Origin: Helicobacter sp. MIT 21-1697
GTDB lineage: Bacteria; Campylobacterota; Campylobacteria; Campylobacterales; Helicobacteraceae
Direction of reading: 5' to 3'
Length of the DNA: 64,000 bases
Assembly (NCBI RefSeq): GCF_026241255.1
Contig: NZ_JAPHNC010000005.1
Span: 62,001 to 126,000 of the forward strand
The notes beneath the pieces were generated by a model. The model made no database searches, was not told where the DNA came from, and worked only from the letters and a program-made list of their open reading frames with translations. Below are positions 45,258 to 56,589 of the stretch, one piece after another. The translations under genes and the position numbers were made by a program. Each line of letters begins with the position of its first letter. Positions within the stretch are counted from its first letter, which is position 1.

Positions 45258-45371
45258 TTATCCTTGTCTTTGTTTATGTTTTGGGGTAGAACAAATTACC
45301 CGAACTATACCCTTACGCTTAATAACCTTACACTTGTCGCACATTTTTTTGACTGAAGGTCTAACTTTCAT
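45258..45371 (-). CDS. rpmJ: 50S ribosomal protein L36
   Basis: A 37-residue zinc-form L36, too short for most gene callers: [20 protein letters not shown] and so on to KHKQRQG. The zinc ligands Cys-x2-Cys, Cys and His are all present. GGAGTAAGT precedes the ATG at 45371. It sits between infA and rpsM as usual. Confidence 0.97.
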   Translation of the reverse strand: MKVRPSVKKMCDKCKVIKRKGIVRVICSTPKHKQRQG

Positions 45372-45456
45372 ACTTACTCCTTTGTATTTTTTAACTTTTT
45401 TGAGTTAAAACCGCCGATTCTATAAAAAAAATAATTAAAAACTACTTACAAAAGCA

Positions 45457-45675
45457 CTATTTATGCCTATAAGTGATTCTGCCCTTATCCAAACTATATG
45501 GAGTTAATTCAATTTTAACCATATCGCCGGGTAAAATCTTAATATAATGCATACGCATTTTGCCTGCAATATGACACAACACTATATGCCCATTTTCAAG
45601 CTGCACGCGAAAAGTCGCATTTGGCAAGGCTTCAATAACCTTACCATCAACTTCAATCACATCATCTTTTGCCAT
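45457..45675 (-). CDS. infA: translation initiation factor IF-1
   Basis: A 72-residue S1-fold protein: [20 protein letters not shown], then [20 protein letters not shown] and a final RITYRHK. It blocks the A site during initiation. An 85-base gap to rpmJ separates it from the next gene. Confidence 0.98.
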   Translation of the reverse strand: MAKDDVIEVDGKVIEALPNATFRVQLENGHIVLCHIAGKMRMHYIKILPGDMVKIELTPYSLDKGRITYRHK

Positions 45676-45677
45676 TG

Positions 45678-46436
45678 CTATACCTCCGTTAAAATCTCTG
45701 CTTTGCCATCAACGATAGCAATCGTATGTTCATAATGACTACCATTTAAACCATCTTTAGCTACTACTGACCAATTATCATTTAAAATAACAGGCTCTCC
45801 ATTATATTGAGCAACCATCGGCTCTAAGCAAAACACCATACCTTCTTTAATTTTTGGTCCTTGATTTGTATGAGGAGATTCCAAATAATTTGGAATCTCT
45901 GGCTCTTCGTGCGGACTTCGCCCAATTCCGTGCCCACAAAAGCCACGCAGAGGGACAAATCCACGCTCATTAATCGCTTGTTCTAAAATAAAACTTAGTT
46001 CCTTAAAACGCATACCTATTTTGACCTTAGAAATAGCCTCATATAAAGTATCCTTAGCACACTCAATTAAGATTCTATCTGTCTGCTCAATATCACCAAT
46101 ACCAATAGTAATCGCAGCATCGCCATACCAACCATTATATTCCACACCTATATCAATCCCTACAATATCCCCATTTTTAAGCACATAATCTGTAGGGATT
46201 CCGTGAATAATCACTTGATTCACAGAAATACAAATTGATTGTGGAAAACCATAAAGCTGATAAAATGAGGGGCGTCCCCCTTGTGAGATGATAAAATCCT
46301 TTGCTTTTGTATCAAGCTCAAGAAGACTTACACCCTCTTTTGCTTCAAGACGCAGCAACTCAAGCGTTTGAGCAACAATCTTATTGGGTATGCGCAAAGA
46401 TTCTATATCTTTTTTACTTTTAATGCCTATTGCCAT
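45678..46436 (-). CDS. map: methionine aminopeptidase, type I
   Basis: A 252-residue metalloenzyme removing N-terminal Met. The metal ligands are in [20 protein letters not shown] (two Asp), [18 protein letters not shown] (His), FCLEPM (Glu) and SHYEHTIAI (Glu). It is close behind secY (one base) and before infA. Confidence 0.97.
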   Translation of the reverse strand: MAIGIKSKKDIESLRIPNKIVAQTLELLRLEAKEGVSLLELDTKAKDFIISQGGRPSFYQLYGFPQSICISVNQVIIHGIPTDYVLKNGDIVGIDIGVEYNGWYGDAAITIGIGDIEQTDRILIECAKDTLYEAISKVKIGMRFKELSFILEQAINERGFVPLRGFCGHGIGRSPHEEPEIPNYLESPHTNQGPKIKEGMVFCLEPMVAQYNGEPVILNDNWSVVAKDGLNGSHYEHTIAIVDGKAEILTEV

Positions 46437-46437
46437 A

Positions 46438-47688
46438 TTATAGCCCTACGGCACTTAGGGTCTGATATTTACTCATATAGATTTGAGCCTCTATACGTCT
46501 CATCGTATCAATAGCAACTTGCACGACAATTAATACTGCTGTCCCGCCAAAATAAAAAGGAACTCCTGTAAGTTTTACAAGCACCCAAGGAAGCGTTGAA
46601 ACAAGGGCTAAATATAATGCACCCCAAAAAGTAAGATTACTCGCAACATTATTAAGAAAATTTGCTGTGCCTTCTCCCGGGCGCAAACCGGGTATAAAAC
46701 CACCTTGTCTTTTTAGATTGTCTGCAATGTCTTTTGCATTAAATACAATAGAAGCATAAAAAAAGGCAAAAAATATTACAAATAAAAACATAAGCAAATT
46801 GTAAATATAGCCATCAGGCTTTAAAATATCAGCGACAGCTTGAATCATAGTGTTTGATGATGCTTGCAAGATTGTTGATGGAAATACAAGTAATGCAGAA
46901 GCAAAAATAGGCGGAATAACGCCACTTAAATTCATTTTTACAGGAATATAATTCATAATACGTTTGTTTTGATTTTGCATCACAACTTTACGCGCATAAG
47001 AGACTGGTATGCGCCTCTCTGCAAGTTCTATATAGATAATCACCCCAACGGTTATAAGAATCACCGCAAGGAGAATAAGCAACATAAAAACATTAATCTG
47101 CCCTGTATTGACAAGATTAAATGTTTTTCCTATATTTGAAGGAATTGAAGAGACGATACCACCAAAAATAATGAGACTGATTCCATTGCCCACGCCTCGT
47201 TGTGTGATTTGCTCTCCAATCCACATAAGAAGCATTGTGCCTGTGAGCATTGAAAAAACAGATATAGCGATAAAAAGATTCAAATCAATCTTGATTGCAC
47301 CAACGCTCATACTATTGAGCCCTATACTCACACTCACAGCTTGAACAATCGTAATACCAATAGTTACATAACGCACGATTTGCATATATTTTTGCATACC
47401 ATCACGTTCTTTTTTCATTTTTGCAAGATTAGGAAAAGTTGCTGCAAGAAGCTCCATAATGATAGAAGCGGTAATATAGGGCATAATGCCTAAAGAAATA
47501 ATGCTAAAACGTTCCACAGCATTGCCGCTAAACATATTAAACAGCCCCAAAGCATTGTTGGCATTATCATCAATAAATGATTTAATAATACTCACATCTA
47601 CACCGGGTACAGGCACATATGCCAAGATTCTATATGCAAGTAAAAAAGCAAGTGTGATAAGAATCTTATTTACAATGCTCCTTGTCAT
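46438..47688 (-). CDS. secY: protein translocase subunit SecY
   Basis: A 416-residue channel protein with ten helices. [18 protein letters not shown] (plug and helix 2 region), [20 protein letters not shown] and [19 protein letters not shown] are family signatures. Slightly shorter than E. coli SecY (443). It follows rplO and overlaps its stop by a few bases. Confidence 0.98.
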   Translation of the reverse strand: MTRSIVNKILITLAFLLAYRILAYVPVPGVDVSIIKSFIDDNANNALGLFNMFSGNAVERFSIISLGIMPYITASIIMELLAATFPNLAKMKKERDGMQKYMQIVRYVTIGITIVQAVSVSIGLNSMSVGAIKIDLNLFIAISVFSMLTGTMLLMWIGEQITQRGVGNGISLIIFGGIVSSIPSNIGKTFNLVNTGQINVFMLLILLAVILITVGVIIYIELAERRIPVSYARKVVMQNQNKRIMNYIPVKMNLSGVIPPIFASALLVFPSTILQASSNTMIQAVADILKPDGYIYNLLMFLFVIFFAFFYASIVFNAKDIADNLKRQGGFIPGLRPGEGTANFLNNVASNLTFWGALYLALVSTLPWVLVKLTGVPFYFGGTAVLIVVQVAIDTMRRIEAQIYMSKYQTLSAVGL

Positions 47689-48086
47689 TCTTTGTTTCCA
47701 CTCGTTTTAATGCACTCATCTTTAATTTTAGACATCAAAGCTTTTGCTTTTGCCCCAATAAGCTTTACACTCACTGCGCTCTTAGGAATACTAAAGTGTG
47801 TGCGTAACACTTCCATATTGATTTCGCTTAGAGAATCAAAAATGGGTATTTTATCCACATTAATCACAATAGGTTTTTGCACACGCGAAGTAAAGCCAAC
47901 CTTAGGCAAACGCCTTTGAAGCGGCTGTTGCCCCCCTTCAAATCCTCTTTTTGCCTTATATCCACTTCGTGCAGTTTGTCCCTTGCCACCTCTAGTAGAA
48001 GTTTTGCCCATACCACTACCTTGTCCTCGTCCTATACGTTTAATTTTTCTTATACTTCCATTTGCTGGTTTAATTTTTTCTAGCAT
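47685..48086 (-). CDS. rplO: 50S ribosomal protein L15
   Basis: A 133-residue protein: [20 protein letters not shown], then [18 protein letters not shown] and [18 protein letters not shown]. The start at 48086 is the conserved L15 start with GGAGAGACTT upstream. No L30 gene (rpmD) lies between it and rpsE. Confidence 0.97.
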   Translation of the reverse strand: MLEKIKPANGSIRKIKRIGRGQGSGMGKTSTRGGKGQTARSGYKAKRGFEGGQQPLQRRLPKVGFTSRVQKPIVINVDKIPIFDSLSEINMEVLRTHFSIPKSAVSVKLIGAKAKALMSKIKDECIKTSGNKE

Positions 48087-48096
48087 AAGTCTCTCC

Positions 48097-48537
48097 TTAA
48101 GCTTTGATTCTCGCAAGCGCATCAATCGTTGCGCGCACTACATTATAAGGGTTATTTGAACCAAGCGATTTTGTCAAAATATCTTTAATGCCCGCAAGTT
48201 CAATAACAGGACGCGTAGAACCACCTGCAATAACGCCTGTTCCCTCACTTGCTGGTTTTAGTAGAATCTTACTTGCATTATACTTATGCTCAATATCGTG
48301 GGCAATCGTTGTGCCTTTAATATTTACCTTGATAATGTTTTTAAATGCATCATCAATAGCTTTTTTAATCGCATCGGGCACTTCTTTAGCTTTGCCAAGT
48401 CCAAAACCAACAAGTCCATTTTTATTCCCCACAACTACAAGTGCATTAAAACGGAATCTACGCCCGCCTTTGACAACCTTTGTAACTCTACCGATATTCA
48501 CAACCACTTCGCTAAATTCTTCTCTATTGATTTCCAT
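48097..48537 (-). CDS. rpsE: 30S ribosomal protein S5
   Basis: A 146-residue decoding-fidelity protein starting [20 protein letters not shown], with [20 protein letters not shown]. It is shorter at both ends than E. coli S5 (167), as usual in this class. Confidence 0.98.
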   Translation of the reverse strand: MEINREEFSEVVVNIGRVTKVVKGGRRFRFNALVVVGNKNGLVGFGLGKAKEVPDAIKKAIDDAFKNIIKVNIKGTTIAHDIEHKYNASKILLKPASEGTGVIAGGSTRPVIELAGIKDILTKSLGSNNPYNVVRATIDALARIKA

Positions 48538-48546
48538 AAGCTTCCT

Positions 48547-48903
48547 TTATAACTTTATGCCATTTTCACGCAAAGTATCAGCAAATGCCGCTACAACTCC
48601 GTGATAAAGGTATCCATTTCTATCAAACACCACCTCTGTAATCTTAGCCTTTTTCAGTGTAGCTGCAAATTCATTAGCAATTTGCTTTGCGTGTTCTTTG
48701 TTATTTCCTAAACCAAGCTTTTTCCCATCAACATTCGCAAGTGTTACACCCAATTCATCATTAATAGCTTGTGCATAAAAATATTTATTGGATTTAAATA
48801 CACTCACACGAGGCTTAGTAGCTCTACCAAAAATCTTTCCTCTTGTTCGGAGTTTTCTTTTTACCTTAAGAAGCTGTTTTCGTTTTAATACTTTATCTGT
48901 CAT
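48547..48903 (-). CDS. rplR: 50S ribosomal protein L18
   Basis: A 118-residue 5S rRNA-binding protein with [20 protein letters not shown] and the final [20 protein letters not shown]. Confidence 0.98.
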   Translation of the reverse strand: MTDKVLKRKQLLKVKRKLRTRGKIFGRATKPRVSVFKSNKYFYAQAINDELGVTLANVDGKKLGLGNNKEHAKQIANEFAATLKKAKITEVVFDRNGYLYHGVVAAFADTLRENGIKL

Positions 48904-48918
48904 CGCATAATCCTCACC

Positions 48919-49455
48919 CTATTTTTTAGAAGTTTTACCAGCTTTGCGAACAATCATTTCATCGCTGTATTTAATACCCTTACCCTTATAAGGCTCTGGT
49001 GGTCTAAACTTCCGAATCTCGGCTGCAATTTGCCCTATTTGTTGTTTATCAGCACCTTTAATGGTAATTGTGTTTTTATCCACACTCATTTCTACACCTG
49101 CGGGGATAGGATAAATCACAGGGTGAGAAAACCCTAAAGCCATTTCAAGATTCTTTCCACTAATACTAGCCTTATAGCCTACACCATTGATTTCTAACAC
49201 CTTTGTAAAACCTTGACTTAATCCCACAACAATATTGTTTGCTAATGCGCGATAAGTTCCCCAATATGCACGAGATTGAGCTTGAGAATCCACACAAGCA
49301 AAACTTAATGCTCCATCTTGCAAATGAATTTGGACACGTCCATAAGTTTCAAGCTCTTTTTGTTCTTTAGCACCTTTAAAAAGAATTTTACTTCCTTGCA
49401 CAGACACTTCAACACCCTTTGGAATGCTAATAGGTTTTTTTCCAACTCTTGACAT
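48919..49455 (-). CDS. rplF: 50S ribosomal protein L6
   Basis: A 178-residue protein of two repeated folds. It starts [19 protein letters not shown] and ends with the signature [16 protein letters not shown]. Confidence 0.98.
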   Translation of the reverse strand: MSRVGKKPISIPKGVEVSVQGSKILFKGAKEQKELETYGRVQIHLQDGALSFACVDSQAQSRAYWGTYRALANNIVVGLSQGFTKVLEINGVGYKASISGKNLEMALGFSHPVIYPIPAGVEMSVDKNTITIKGADKQQIGQIAAEIRKFRPPEPYKGKGIKYSDEMIVRKAGKTSKK

Positions 49456-49464
49456 ATCTTTCTC

Positions 49465-49860
49465 CTACCATATACTGCAAAGTGCTTCACCACCGACATT
49501 TGCCTTATAAGCTTCGTCATTGGCAACCACACCTTTACTTGTGCTTACTACTATTGTGCCATAGCCATTTTTAAAACGTTTTAATTCACTTCTAGCTTTA
49601 TAAACACGGCGCCCGGGCTTACTAATGCGCTTAATCTCATTGATAGCACTCCTACCTTGCTCATCATAAGCAAGCTGCACCATAATAGAACGTTTTCCAT
49701 CTTTATCATTGACTTTGTAGTCCTTGATAAAGCCCTTTACTTTAAATACTTCCACGATTGAAACAACAATTTTTGCATAATATAAGGTTGTAACTTCCAA
49801 TCGCCTCATAGAAGCATTACGAATCCTCGTTAAAGAATCTGCAATAATATCATTTACCAT
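49465..49860 (-). CDS. rpsH: 30S ribosomal protein S8
   Basis: A 131-residue 16S rRNA-binding protein, [20 protein letters not shown] to the end GGEALCSIW, with the conserved [20 protein letters not shown]. In E. coli it represses the spc operon by binding its mRNA. Confidence 0.98.
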   Translation of the reverse strand: MVNDIIADSLTRIRNASMRRLEVTTLYYAKIVVSIVEVFKVKGFIKDYKVNDKDGKRSIMVQLAYDEQGRSAINEIKRISKPGRRVYKARSELKRFKNGYGTIVVSTSKGVVANDEAYKANVGGEALCSIW

Positions 49861-49869
49861 ACTCTCTCC

Positions 49870-50055
49870 TTACCAACTTGCCTTACGAAGACCGGGTATC
49901 AATCCTTCATTACCCATTTTTCGCAAACATACCCTACACAGCCCAAAATCGCGATAAACAGAATGCGGACGACCACATACTTGACATCTTGTATATGCCC
50001 TCGCACTAAATTTTGCTTTTCTCTTTGCCTTTGCAATAATTGATTTTTTTGCCAT
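49870..50055 (-). CDS. rpsN: 30S ribosomal protein S14, zinc form
   Basis: A 61-residue C+ type S14 with zinc ligands in [20 protein letters not shown]. The start at 50055 ([20 protein letters not shown]) is the family start. A longer upstream frame runs into rplE. Confidence 0.97.
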   Translation of the reverse strand: MAKKSIIAKAKRKAKFSARAYTRCQVCGRPHSVYRDFGLCRVCLRKMGNEGLIPGLRKASW

Positions 50056-50056
50056 T

Positions 50057-50602
50057 TTATCGTCCTTTCGCAAAAGGCATACCAAGAAGCTCAAGCAACT
50101 TAAACGCCTCTTTATCACTATGAGTAGAAGTTACAATCGTAATATTCATACCATGAGTTACCATAATATCATCATATACTACTTCAGGAAACATAAGCTG
50201 CTCATTTAAACCAAAGCTATAATTCCCACGCCCATCAAATCCATTACGTTTTAAACCTCTAAAGTCCTTTACACGTGGCAAAGCAATGACAATGAGTTTT
50301 TCAAGAAAATTATACATCATTTTGCCACGAAGGGTTACTTTTACACCCATAGGCATACCTTCACGCATTTTAAAACCTGCTACTGATTTTTTTGCTAAAG
50401 TAATAACAGCCTTTTGTCCCGCAATAAGCGAGATAGTATCAGCAATATTTTGCATAATTTTTGAATCTTTTGCATAATCACCTGCACCTACACTAATGAC
50501 AATCTTTTCAAGCTTTGGCAATAACATAGGATTGCTCATATTAAGCTCACTTTTAAGCTGGGAGACAATCTCATTTTTATATTTTTCTCTTAGAGCAAAC
50601 AT
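50057..50602 (-). CDS. rplE: 50S ribosomal protein L5
   Basis: A 181-residue 5S rRNA-binding protein with the conserved [20 protein letters not shown] and [20 protein letters not shown]. Confidence 0.98.
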   Translation of the reverse strand: MFALREKYKNEIVSQLKSELNMSNPMLLPKLEKIVISVGAGDYAKDSKIMQNIADTISLIAGQKAVITLAKKSVAGFKMREGMPMGVKVTLRGKMMYNFLEKLIVIALPRVKDFRGLKRNGFDGRGNYSFGLNEQLMFPEVVYDDIMVTHGMNITIVTSTHSDKEAFKLLELLGMPFAKGR

Positions 50603-50838
50603 TAATTATCTCCTTCCGCTTTTTTTACATTTGAAATACTCATTGGCATTTCCTTAGATACAAAACCACCTTTAGGATTCTTTTCACTTGCTTTGATTGC
50701 TTTTTTAACAATTTTGCAACCCTCTACAACAACCTGCGCTCGCTTTGGCAATACTTGCAATACTTTTGCTTTCTTACCCTTATCATCTCCTGCGATGATT
50801 TGCACCATATCGCCTTTTTTAATCTTAAACTTTGCCAC
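50602..50838 (-). CDS. rplX: 50S ribosomal protein L24
   Basis: A 78-residue KOW-domain assembly protein: [20 protein letters not shown] at the start. It overlaps both neighbours by one base. Confidence 0.97.
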   Translation of the reverse strand: MAKFKIKKGDMVQIIAGDDKGKKAKVLQVLPKRAQVVVEGCKIVKKAIKASEKNPKGGFVSKEMPMSISNVKKAEGDN

Positions 50839-51206
50839 TATAACACCTCCGGAGCTAACGATACTATTTTCATAAAATTTGCATATCGCACTTCTCTGCT
50901 TACTGGTCCAAAGATTCTCGTGCCAATAGGTTCTTTTTTGGCATCAAGAATCACCGCTGCATTATCATCAAAGCGCACTAAAGAGCCATTTTCACGATGA
51001 ATCTCTTTTTTTGTTCGCACAACTACCGCTTTAACAACCTGCCCTTTTTTTACCTTACCATTTGGAATGGCTTTTTTCACAGATGCCACGATGACATCGC
51101 CTACACGCGCATATCTTCTATGACTTCCGCCTAGAATCTTAATGCACATAATCTCTTTTGCACCGCTATTATCTGCAACACTCAATCTTGTAAAACTTTG
51201 TATCAT
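50838..51206 (-). CDS. rplN: 50S ribosomal protein L14
   Basis: A 122-residue protein starting [20 protein letters not shown] and ending [12 protein letters not shown], with [20 protein letters not shown]. Full length. Confidence 0.98.
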   Translation of the reverse strand: MIQSFTRLSVADNSGAKEIMCIKILGGSHRRYARVGDVIVASVKKAIPNGKVKKGQVVKAVVVRTKKEIHRENGSLVRFDDNAAVILDAKKEPIGTRIFGPVSREVRYANFMKIVSLAPEVL

Positions 51207-51469
51207 AGCTCTACTCCTGCAGTAATAATTTCTTTAAATCTAAAAGCTTTCGTTTTAGAGATAGGCTTACACTCAATAGCACTCACCACATCACCAATTT
51301 TTGCACTCTGATTCTCATCGTGTATAGTATATTTTTTAAAACGTTTTACAATCTTACGATATTTGCTATGAACAACTTTCCGCTCTACCAAAATCACTAT
51401 ACTTTTATTCCCTGCTTTGCTGATGACTTTACCTTGAATTACTCTCTTATGTGCTTGTTTTTCACTCAT
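51203..51469 (-). CDS. rpsQ: 30S ribosomal protein S17
   Basis: An 88-residue OB-fold protein, with [20 protein letters not shown] and [20 protein letters not shown]. Its stop overlaps the rplN start. Confidence 0.97.
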   Translation of the reverse strand: MSEKQAHKRVIQGKVISKAGNKSIVILVERKVVHSKYRKIVKRFKKYTIHDENQSAKIGDVVSAIECKPISKTKAFRFKEIITAGVEL

Positions 51470-51472
51470 ATT

Positions 51473-51661
51473 CTAATCCTTCTTTGCACTTAAGGCTGTA
51501 TTGATTCTAGCAATATCCTTGCGAATAACCTTGATTTCGCTTGGATTAGTAAGCTGCATTGTCTTGAGTTGCAATCTTTTTTCAAAAAGCAACGATTTTT
51601 TTTCTTTCAACATCTTTTGCAATTCTGCAATGTCCTTGTCTTTTAAATCAATAAATTTCAT
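51473..51661 (-). CDS. rpmC: 50S ribosomal protein L29
   Basis: A 62-residue helical-hairpin protein: [20 protein letters not shown], then [23 protein letters not shown] at 51661 or GTG at 51667 could start it; both lie inside the end of rplP. Confidence 0.96.
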   Translation of the reverse strand: MKFIDLKDKDIAELQKMLKEKKSLLFEKRLQLKTMQLTNPSEIKVIRKDIARINTALSAKKD

Positions 51662-52073
51662 TTTCACTCTCGCTAGTTATGATTTTCGTCTTAAAAGGAA
51701 GTTTGCTTTGAGCTAAAGCTAAAGCCTCTCTTGCCAAAGATTCATCAATCCCTGCCATCTCATAAATCAAACGACCGGGCTTAATGTTCATTACCCACTT
51801 TTCTACGCCACCTTTACCCTTACCCATTCTTGTTTCAAGAGGTTTTGCAGTTAATGGCTTATCAGGGAATACACGAATCCAAACCTTACCCGCTCTTTTG
51901 ATATGACGAGTCATTGCAATACGAGCAGATTCTATTTGGCGAGAATCAATGCGCCCGTGCTCTATTGCTTTAATCCCAATATCACCAAAAGCTAGATTTG
52001 CACCGCGGAATGATTTGCCGCGATTGCGCCCTTTCATCTGCTTTCTATATTTTGTTCTTTTTGGCATTAACAT
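51648..52073 (-). CDS. rplP: 50S ribosomal protein L16
   Basis: A 141-residue protein, [20 protein letters not shown], with [20 protein letters not shown] and [25 protein letters not shown] eight bases upstream favours ATG at 52073 over the one two codons later. It overlaps rpmC by 14 bases. Confidence 0.98.
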   Translation of the reverse strand: MLMPKRTKYRKQMKGRNRGKSFRGANLAFGDIGIKAIEHGRIDSRQIESARIAMTRHIKRAGKVWIRVFPDKPLTAKPLETRMGKGKGGVEKWVMNIKPGRLIYEMAGIDESLAREALALAQSKLPFKTKIITSESENEIY

Positions 52074-52075
52074 AT

Positions 52076-52786
52076 TTATTGCCTCCCTCTTCGTGATTTA
52101 GAGCGCACTTCTTTATCACCGCTCTTACTCTCTTCTTTTTTCTCTGGTAAAATACCCTTGTGAAGCACCTCACCTTTAAAAATCCATACCTTTACACCAA
52201 TGATTCCATAAGTTGTCATTGCCTCTGCAAAACCATAATCAATTTTTGCACGCAAAGTATGGAGAGGAACGCGACCTTCCATATACCATTCTGTTCTTGC
52301 CATTTCAGCTCCAGCCAAACGTCCTGATACCTTTACTTTAATCCCTTTTGCTCCTGCTTTCATTGCAGCCTGCATAACCTTTTTCATAGCGCGTCTGAAA
52401 GCTACACGTTTTTCAAGTTGAGTTGCAATATTTTCTGCTGCAAGCTGAGCATTGGCTTGAGGACGCTTTGCTTCTTTAATATTAATAAACACTTCCTTAT
52501 GAAGAATTTTTTTCAAAGCTTCCTTATGCTTATCAATATCTACACCCTTTTTACCAATAATTAACCCCGGGCGCGAAGCCACAACGGTTACACGAATCTT
52601 ATTTGCCGCGCGTTCAATAATAAATTCACTCACACCTGCATAATACATTTCGCGCTTCAAAAACTTACGAATCTTGTGATCCTCTAATATATTTGAAGGT
52701 GTTGTTTGTGATACAGAAAACCACCGAGAAGACCAATTACGATTAATACCTAACCTTAAACCTATCGGATTAACTTTTTGACCCAT
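52076..52786 (-). CDS. rpsC: 30S ribosomal protein S3
   Basis: A 236-residue mRNA-entry protein with a KH domain ([20 protein letters not shown]) and the C-terminal [20 protein letters not shown]. It ends in a basic Ser/Arg-rich tail. Confidence 0.98.
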   Translation of the reverse strand: MGQKVNPIGLRLGINRNWSSRWFSVSQTTPSNILEDHKIRKFLKREMYYAGVSEFIIERAANKIRVTVVASRPGLIIGKKGVDIDKHKEALKKILHKEVFINIKEAKRPQANAQLAAENIATQLEKRVAFRRAMKKVMQAAMKAGAKGIKVKVSGRLAGAEMARTEWYMEGRVPLHTLRAKIDYGFAEAMTTYGIIGVKVWIFKGEVLHKGILPEKKEESKSGDKEVRSKSRRGRQ

Positions 52787-52788
52787 TG

Positions 52789-53379
52789 TTATTTTTCCTC
52801 ACCTTCAGTTTTTTTCTTTGTTGTTGTTTTTCTTGTTGTTGATTTTGTAGTTGCCACTTTTGACTTAGCTGTTTTAGTTTCAGCTTTTTCTTGCGTTGCT
52901 GCTGCCTTTGTTGGTTTTTGAGCAACCTCTGCTTTTGAATCTGTTTTAGGTTTAGATTGTGTATTTTTTACAGAATCTTTAGAAGCCGCTTTTTTATCTT
53001 CCTTAATATCTTTTCTCTCTTTTGTTTTAGCTTTTATGGATTGTGCGGATTGTTGAGCAGATTTTTGTGTGCCAACTTCTACCAAAATATGTGCCATTGG
53101 CTTACGAATAGGTGTTGCTCGTCCTTTAGCACGTGGCATAAAACGGCGCAATACAGGACCAGCATCAACACGACAAGAAGTAATAATCACATCTTGCGCA
53201 TCGTATCCACCATTTGCAACAGCAGATGCAATAACCTTTGAAATCACTCGTGCAGCCTTATTGGGAGTAAATTCTAAACTTGCAAGTGCAAGCTCTGCGT
53301 TCATACCTTGCACTTGACGAGCTACAAGACGCGCTTTTGTTGGGGATAATCGGATATATTTTAATAATGCTCTACTCAT
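52789..53379 (-). CDS. rplV: 50S ribosomal protein L22 with a long basic tail
   Basis: A 196-residue L22. Residues 1-105 are the normal protein ([40 protein letters not shown]), whose loop lines the exit tunnel. About 90 more residues form a low-complexity Lys/Thr/Ala/Ser tail ending KKKTEGEEK. Most L22 are 110-120 residues. The tail is on the ribosome surface side in the known fold. Its reading frame is clean and followed normally by rpsC. Confidence 0.97.
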   Translation of the reverse strand: MSRALLKYIRLSPTKARLVARQVQGMNAELALASLEFTPNKAARVISKVIASAVANGGYDAQDVIITSCRVDAGPVLRRFMPRAKGRATPIRKPMAHILVEVGTQKSAQQSAQSIKAKTKERKDIKEDKKAASKDSVKNTQSKPKTDSKAEVAQKPTKAAATQEKAETKTAKSKVATTKSTTRKTTTKKKTEGEEK

Positions 53380-53388
53380 TCTCTCCCC

Positions 53389-53670
53389 TTACTTACCAAT
53401 TTTCTTTTGGACACTGCCTTTGTGTCCTTTAAAGGTGCGTGTTGGAGCAAACTCACCAAGCTTATAACCTACGTGATTTTCAGTAATATAAACAGGTATA
53501 AATGCTCTGCCATTATGAACATTAAAGGTAAGCCCTATCATATCTGGTAAAATCGTGCTACGTCTTGACCAAGTTTTGATAGGCTTATTATCTTTGCCCG
53601 CTTTTGCTTTCTCAACCTTTTTGATGAGATAATCATCAACAAATGGACCTTTTTTAATTGACCTTGCCAT
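53389..53670 (-). CDS. rpsS: 30S ribosomal protein S19
   Basis: A 93-residue head protein: [20 protein letters not shown], then [20 protein letters not shown] and HKLGEFAPT-like [16 protein letters not shown]. Confidence 0.98.
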   Translation of the reverse strand: MARSIKKGPFVDDYLIKKVEKAKAGKDNKPIKTWSRRSTILPDMIGLTFNVHNGRAFIPVYITENHVGYKLGEFAPTRTFKGHKGSVQKKIGK

Positions 53671-53680
53671 ACTTCCTACC

Positions 53681-54508
53681 TTATTTTTTCTTTCTTGAAA
53701 TGATTAATTTATCACTCGCTTTTTTCTTACGAGTTTTAAATCCTTTTGCCGGAGTTCCCCACGGAGATACAGGGTGTCCGCTAGAACCTGTTTTACCTTC
53801 ACCACCGCCGTGAGGGTGATCTACTGGATTCATTGCGCTACCGCGTGTCTGTGGGCGAATACCACGATGACGATTGCGTCCTGCTTTACCAATAGAGATA
53901 TTTGCAAAATCCTCATTTCCCACTACACCTATGGTTGCCATACATTCTTCTAAAATATATCTCATCTCTCCACTTGGCATTCTAAGGATAATATATTTAC
54001 CCTCGCGTCCCATAATTTGCGCACTTGTTCCCGCACTCCTCGCAAGAGCTCCACCTGCACCCGGGTGCATTTCAATATTATGCACAATCGTGCCAATAGG
54101 CATACTTTTGAGTTTCATTGCAAAGCCTGTTTTAATATCAAGCCCAGATGGAGCAGAAAATACAACATCGCCCACTTTTAAACCACTGGGTTGAATAATA
54201 TAGCGCTTTTCTCCATCAGCGTAATGAATAAGCGCTATGCGACAATTACGATATGGGTCATATTCAATCGCAGCGACCTTTCCTGGAACATTAAATTTAT
54301 TACGTTTAAAATCAATGATTCTATAAAACTTCTTTGCTCCACCCTCTTTATGACGACTTGTAATGCGTCCGTTATTATTTCTTCCTGCACTTACTGATAA
54401 TTTAATAAGCAAACTTTTTACACTTGCCTTACCCGTAATGTCGCTAGAACTTAAATTGCTCATAAATCTACGACTTGGGGTATAAGGCTTATATGTCTTA
54501 ACTGCCAT
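53681..54508 (-). CDS. rplB: 50S ribosomal protein L2
   Basis: A 275-residue peptidyl-transferase-centre protein starting [20 protein letters not shown] and carrying [20 protein letters not shown], the L2 signature with the essential His. Confidence 0.98.
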   Translation of the reverse strand: MAVKTYKPYTPSRRFMSNLSSSDITGKASVKSLLIKLSVSAGRNNNGRITSRHKEGGAKKFYRIIDFKRNKFNVPGKVAAIEYDPYRNCRIALIHYADGEKRYIIQPSGLKVGDVVFSAPSGLDIKTGFAMKLKSMPIGTIVHNIEMHPGAGGALARSAGTSAQIMGREGKYIILRMPSGEMRYILEECMATIGVVGNEDFANISIGKAGRNRHRGIRPQTRGSAMNPVDHPHGGGEGKTGSSGHPVSPWGTPAKGFKTRKKKASDKLIISRKKK

Positions 54509-54518
54509 ACATCACTCC

Positions 54519-54800
54519 TTATACTGATAGCGCATCAAGTTTTGCGCCCTCTGGAATCTTTACATAAAACTTTTTAAACGATGCTCTCTGCCCGATTTTA
54601 CCTCTGAATCTTTTTACTTTACCCTCTTGGCGAAGAGAGTTGATTCTTAGAGGTGTAATGCCAAAATATTCTTTAAAAATCTCTTTGAGTTGATTTTTAC
54701 TTACATTTGTCGCTGTTTGCACAACCAACATACCACTTTCTTGAAGTGAGAGAGATTTTTCTGTATAGAGAATTGACTTAATATCTGTAATATCTGCCAT
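54519..54800 (-). CDS. rplW: 50S ribosomal protein L23
   Basis: A 93-residue tunnel-exit protein that docks trigger factor and SRP. It shows [20 protein letters not shown] and [20 protein letters not shown]. Confidence 0.97.
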   Translation of the reverse strand: MADITDIKSILYTEKSLSLQESGMLVVQTATNVSKNQLKEIFKEYFGITPLRINSLRQEGKVKRFRGKIGQRASFKKFYVKIPEGAKLDALSV

Positions 54801-55424
54801 TTATTCCCCCTTCTTTTCTGCAATAATTTCATCAAAAACAGCTTTTTCAATCACAACAGAGCGAAAAGCTGCCACCAAATACGCATTAAGCTCATTAGCA
54901 TCAGCCAAATAACATTGTTGTAAATTTCTAAATGCTAAAAATGTAGGTTCATCGCTCATTTGCGCGACAAATAATGTGCTACGTTGCTTTAATGCCTTAA
55001 ACATTGCATACGCATCTTTTGTCTTGCCACTAGGCATTGCCAAAGAATCTACTACAAAAAGTCTGCCTTCTTGTGCTTTTTGAAAAAGTGCGTATTCAAG
55101 AGCCAAACGCTTTTGCTTTTTGTTGATTTTGAGTGTATAGTTTTTATCATTGCTTGGTCCGTGAGAAACACCACCGCCCACAAATACAGGAGAGGTAATG
55201 CTCCCAGCGCGTGCGCGACCTCCACCTTTTTGTTTCCACGGCTTTTTGCCTCCGCCACTTACTTCACCTCTCTTTTTCGCAGAGGCAGAATTTGCACGAA
55301 GTGATGAGAGATAAGATTTGACATACAAATACAAATTATGTTCCTTGATTTGCGCATATCTCTCGGGCAATGCCAATTCATTGCTTTGTTGAAGCTTTTT
55401 GTCTAATAAAATTGCTTTACTCAT
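54801..55424 (-). CDS. rplD: 50S ribosomal protein L4
   Basis: A 207-residue protein with the tunnel loop [20 protein letters not shown] and [20 protein letters not shown]. In E. coli L4 also represses the S10 operon; no such leader structure was recognised here. Confidence 0.97.
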   Translation of the reverse strand: MSKAILLDKKLQQSNELALPERYAQIKEHNLYLYVKSYLSSLRANSASAKKRGEVSGGGKKPWKQKGGGRARAGSITSPVFVGGGVSHGPSNDKNYTLKINKKQKRLALEYALFQKAQEGRLFVVDSLAMPSGKTKDAYAMFKALKQRSTLFVAQMSDEPTFLAFRNLQQCYLADANELNAYLVAAFRSVVIEKAVFDEIIAEKKGE

Positions 55425-55435
55425 ACTGCCCTGCC

Positions 55436-56014
55436 TTATTTTATAATTTGGATTCTGCCAAATGCACCATTAAATCCAGCTACTGAACCCTTAAGCACCA
55501 AAATGGCACTTTCTTTATCAAAGGACATAATATCATTTTTTGCACTTACAAGCTCATTTCCATAATGTCCAGCCATTTTTTTACCCGGCTGAACACGTCC
55601 GGGCCACTCACGATTCCCTATTGAACCTACGCGCCTATGGAATCTGCTTCCGTGCGCACCCGGACCACCTTGAAAGTTCCATCGTTTCATCGCCCCACTA
55701 AAGCCGCGTCCTTTAGTTTTAAAGCTCACCTGAACTCGCTTAGCTTCACTCAAACCAGCGACATCAATATCGCCAATTTCTTTGTTGCTCACCTTAAGTG
55801 TTGCAAAACGATTAAACTCTTTGCTTAAGCTGTATTTTTTCTGCTGCCCAGCGATAGCCTTATTTACAGCTTTTCCTTGAGAATAAGCCACTAATGCTCT
55901 ACCATTATCGTATATTTCGCACACTTTTGCGCCAAGCACACGAAGCAAGGTTACAGCTTCACTCTTTGTGCCTATTGTGCGGCTCATACCGATTTTTTCA
56001 ACTATAAATTCCAT
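55436..56014 (-). CDS. rplC: 50S ribosomal protein L3
   Basis: A 192-residue protein near the peptidyl-transferase centre, with [20 protein letters not shown] and [20 protein letters not shown]. Confidence 0.98.
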   Translation of the reverse strand: MEFIVEKIGMSRTIGTKSEAVTLLRVLGAKVCEIYDNGRALVAYSQGKAVNKAIAGQQKKYSLSKEFNRFATLKVSNKEIGDIDVAGLSEAKRVQVSFKTKGRGFSGAMKRWNFQGGPGAHGSRFHRRVGSIGNREWPGRVQPGKKMAGHYGNELVSAKNDIMSFDKESAILVLKGSVAGFNGAFGRIQIIK

Positions 56015-56077
56015 TGACCAAATCCTTAAATCCTAAACTCTACATAAATTCTCTATTCTCTAGCTAGTTTTTCCCAA

Positions 56078-56389
56078 CTACTTACTCATAGACATAACTT
56101 CTACATCTACTTCTGGAGCCAAATCAAGCTTCATAAGGCTATCTACGGTATCAGGAGTAGCCGACATAATATCAATGATACGATGATGCACTCTGATTTC
56201 AAACTGCTCACGAGAATCTTTATTGATATGTGGCGAACGAAGTACAGTATATCTCTTCTTTTTAGTGGGAAGTGGCACTGGACCCCTTATCTCTGAACCT
56301 GTCCTTTTTACTGCTTCTACAATAGATGCAACCGACCTATCAAGAACCCTATGATCATAAGCCTTAAGCCTAAGTCGTATTCTTTCCAT
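56078..56389 (-). CDS. rpsJ: 30S ribosomal protein S10
   Basis: A 103-residue protein, [20 protein letters not shown], with the loop [23 protein letters not shown] at 56389 is the family start, with AAGGAA upstream. It is the first gene of the 29-gene ribosomal cluster. In other bacteria S10 also acts with NusG/NusB in antitermination. Confidence 0.98.
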   Translation of the reverse strand: MERIRLRLKAYDHRVLDRSVASIVEAVKRTGSEIRGPVPLPTKKKRYTVLRSPHINKDSREQFEIRVHHRIIDIMSATPDTVDSLMKLDLAPEVDVEVMSMSK

Positions 56390-56441
56390 AATGTTTCCTT
56401 GCGTAAAGAACTCACCAAAATTTTGATGTTTTGAGTGCGCG

Positions 56442-56471
56442 ATTATAATCAATTTTGAGAAAAAAAGTCAA
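56442..56471 (-). promoter_or_regulatory. sigma70 promoter of the ribosomal protein cluster
   Basis: On the minus strand TTGACT (56471-56466) and TATAAT (56447-56442) are 18 bases apart, about 52 bases before the rpsJ ATG. GC-rich CGCGC follows the -10 box, like a stringent discriminator. A/T runs lie upstream of the -35 box. Confidence 0.85.
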
Positions 56472-56589
56472 GTATTTTGCCCATTTTTGGATATTTTTTA
56501 ATATTTTTATTTCCTTAGTATAAGGAAATATTGCGCTTTATTTTCTCTAAACTACACACAAGTAGGATAACTATGAAGCATTATCTTAC

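Noticed and set aside
47685-48537. Missing rpmD (L30) between rpsE and rplO
   Set aside because: Loss of L30 is normal in epsilonproteobacteria; it is a lineage mark, not an anomaly.
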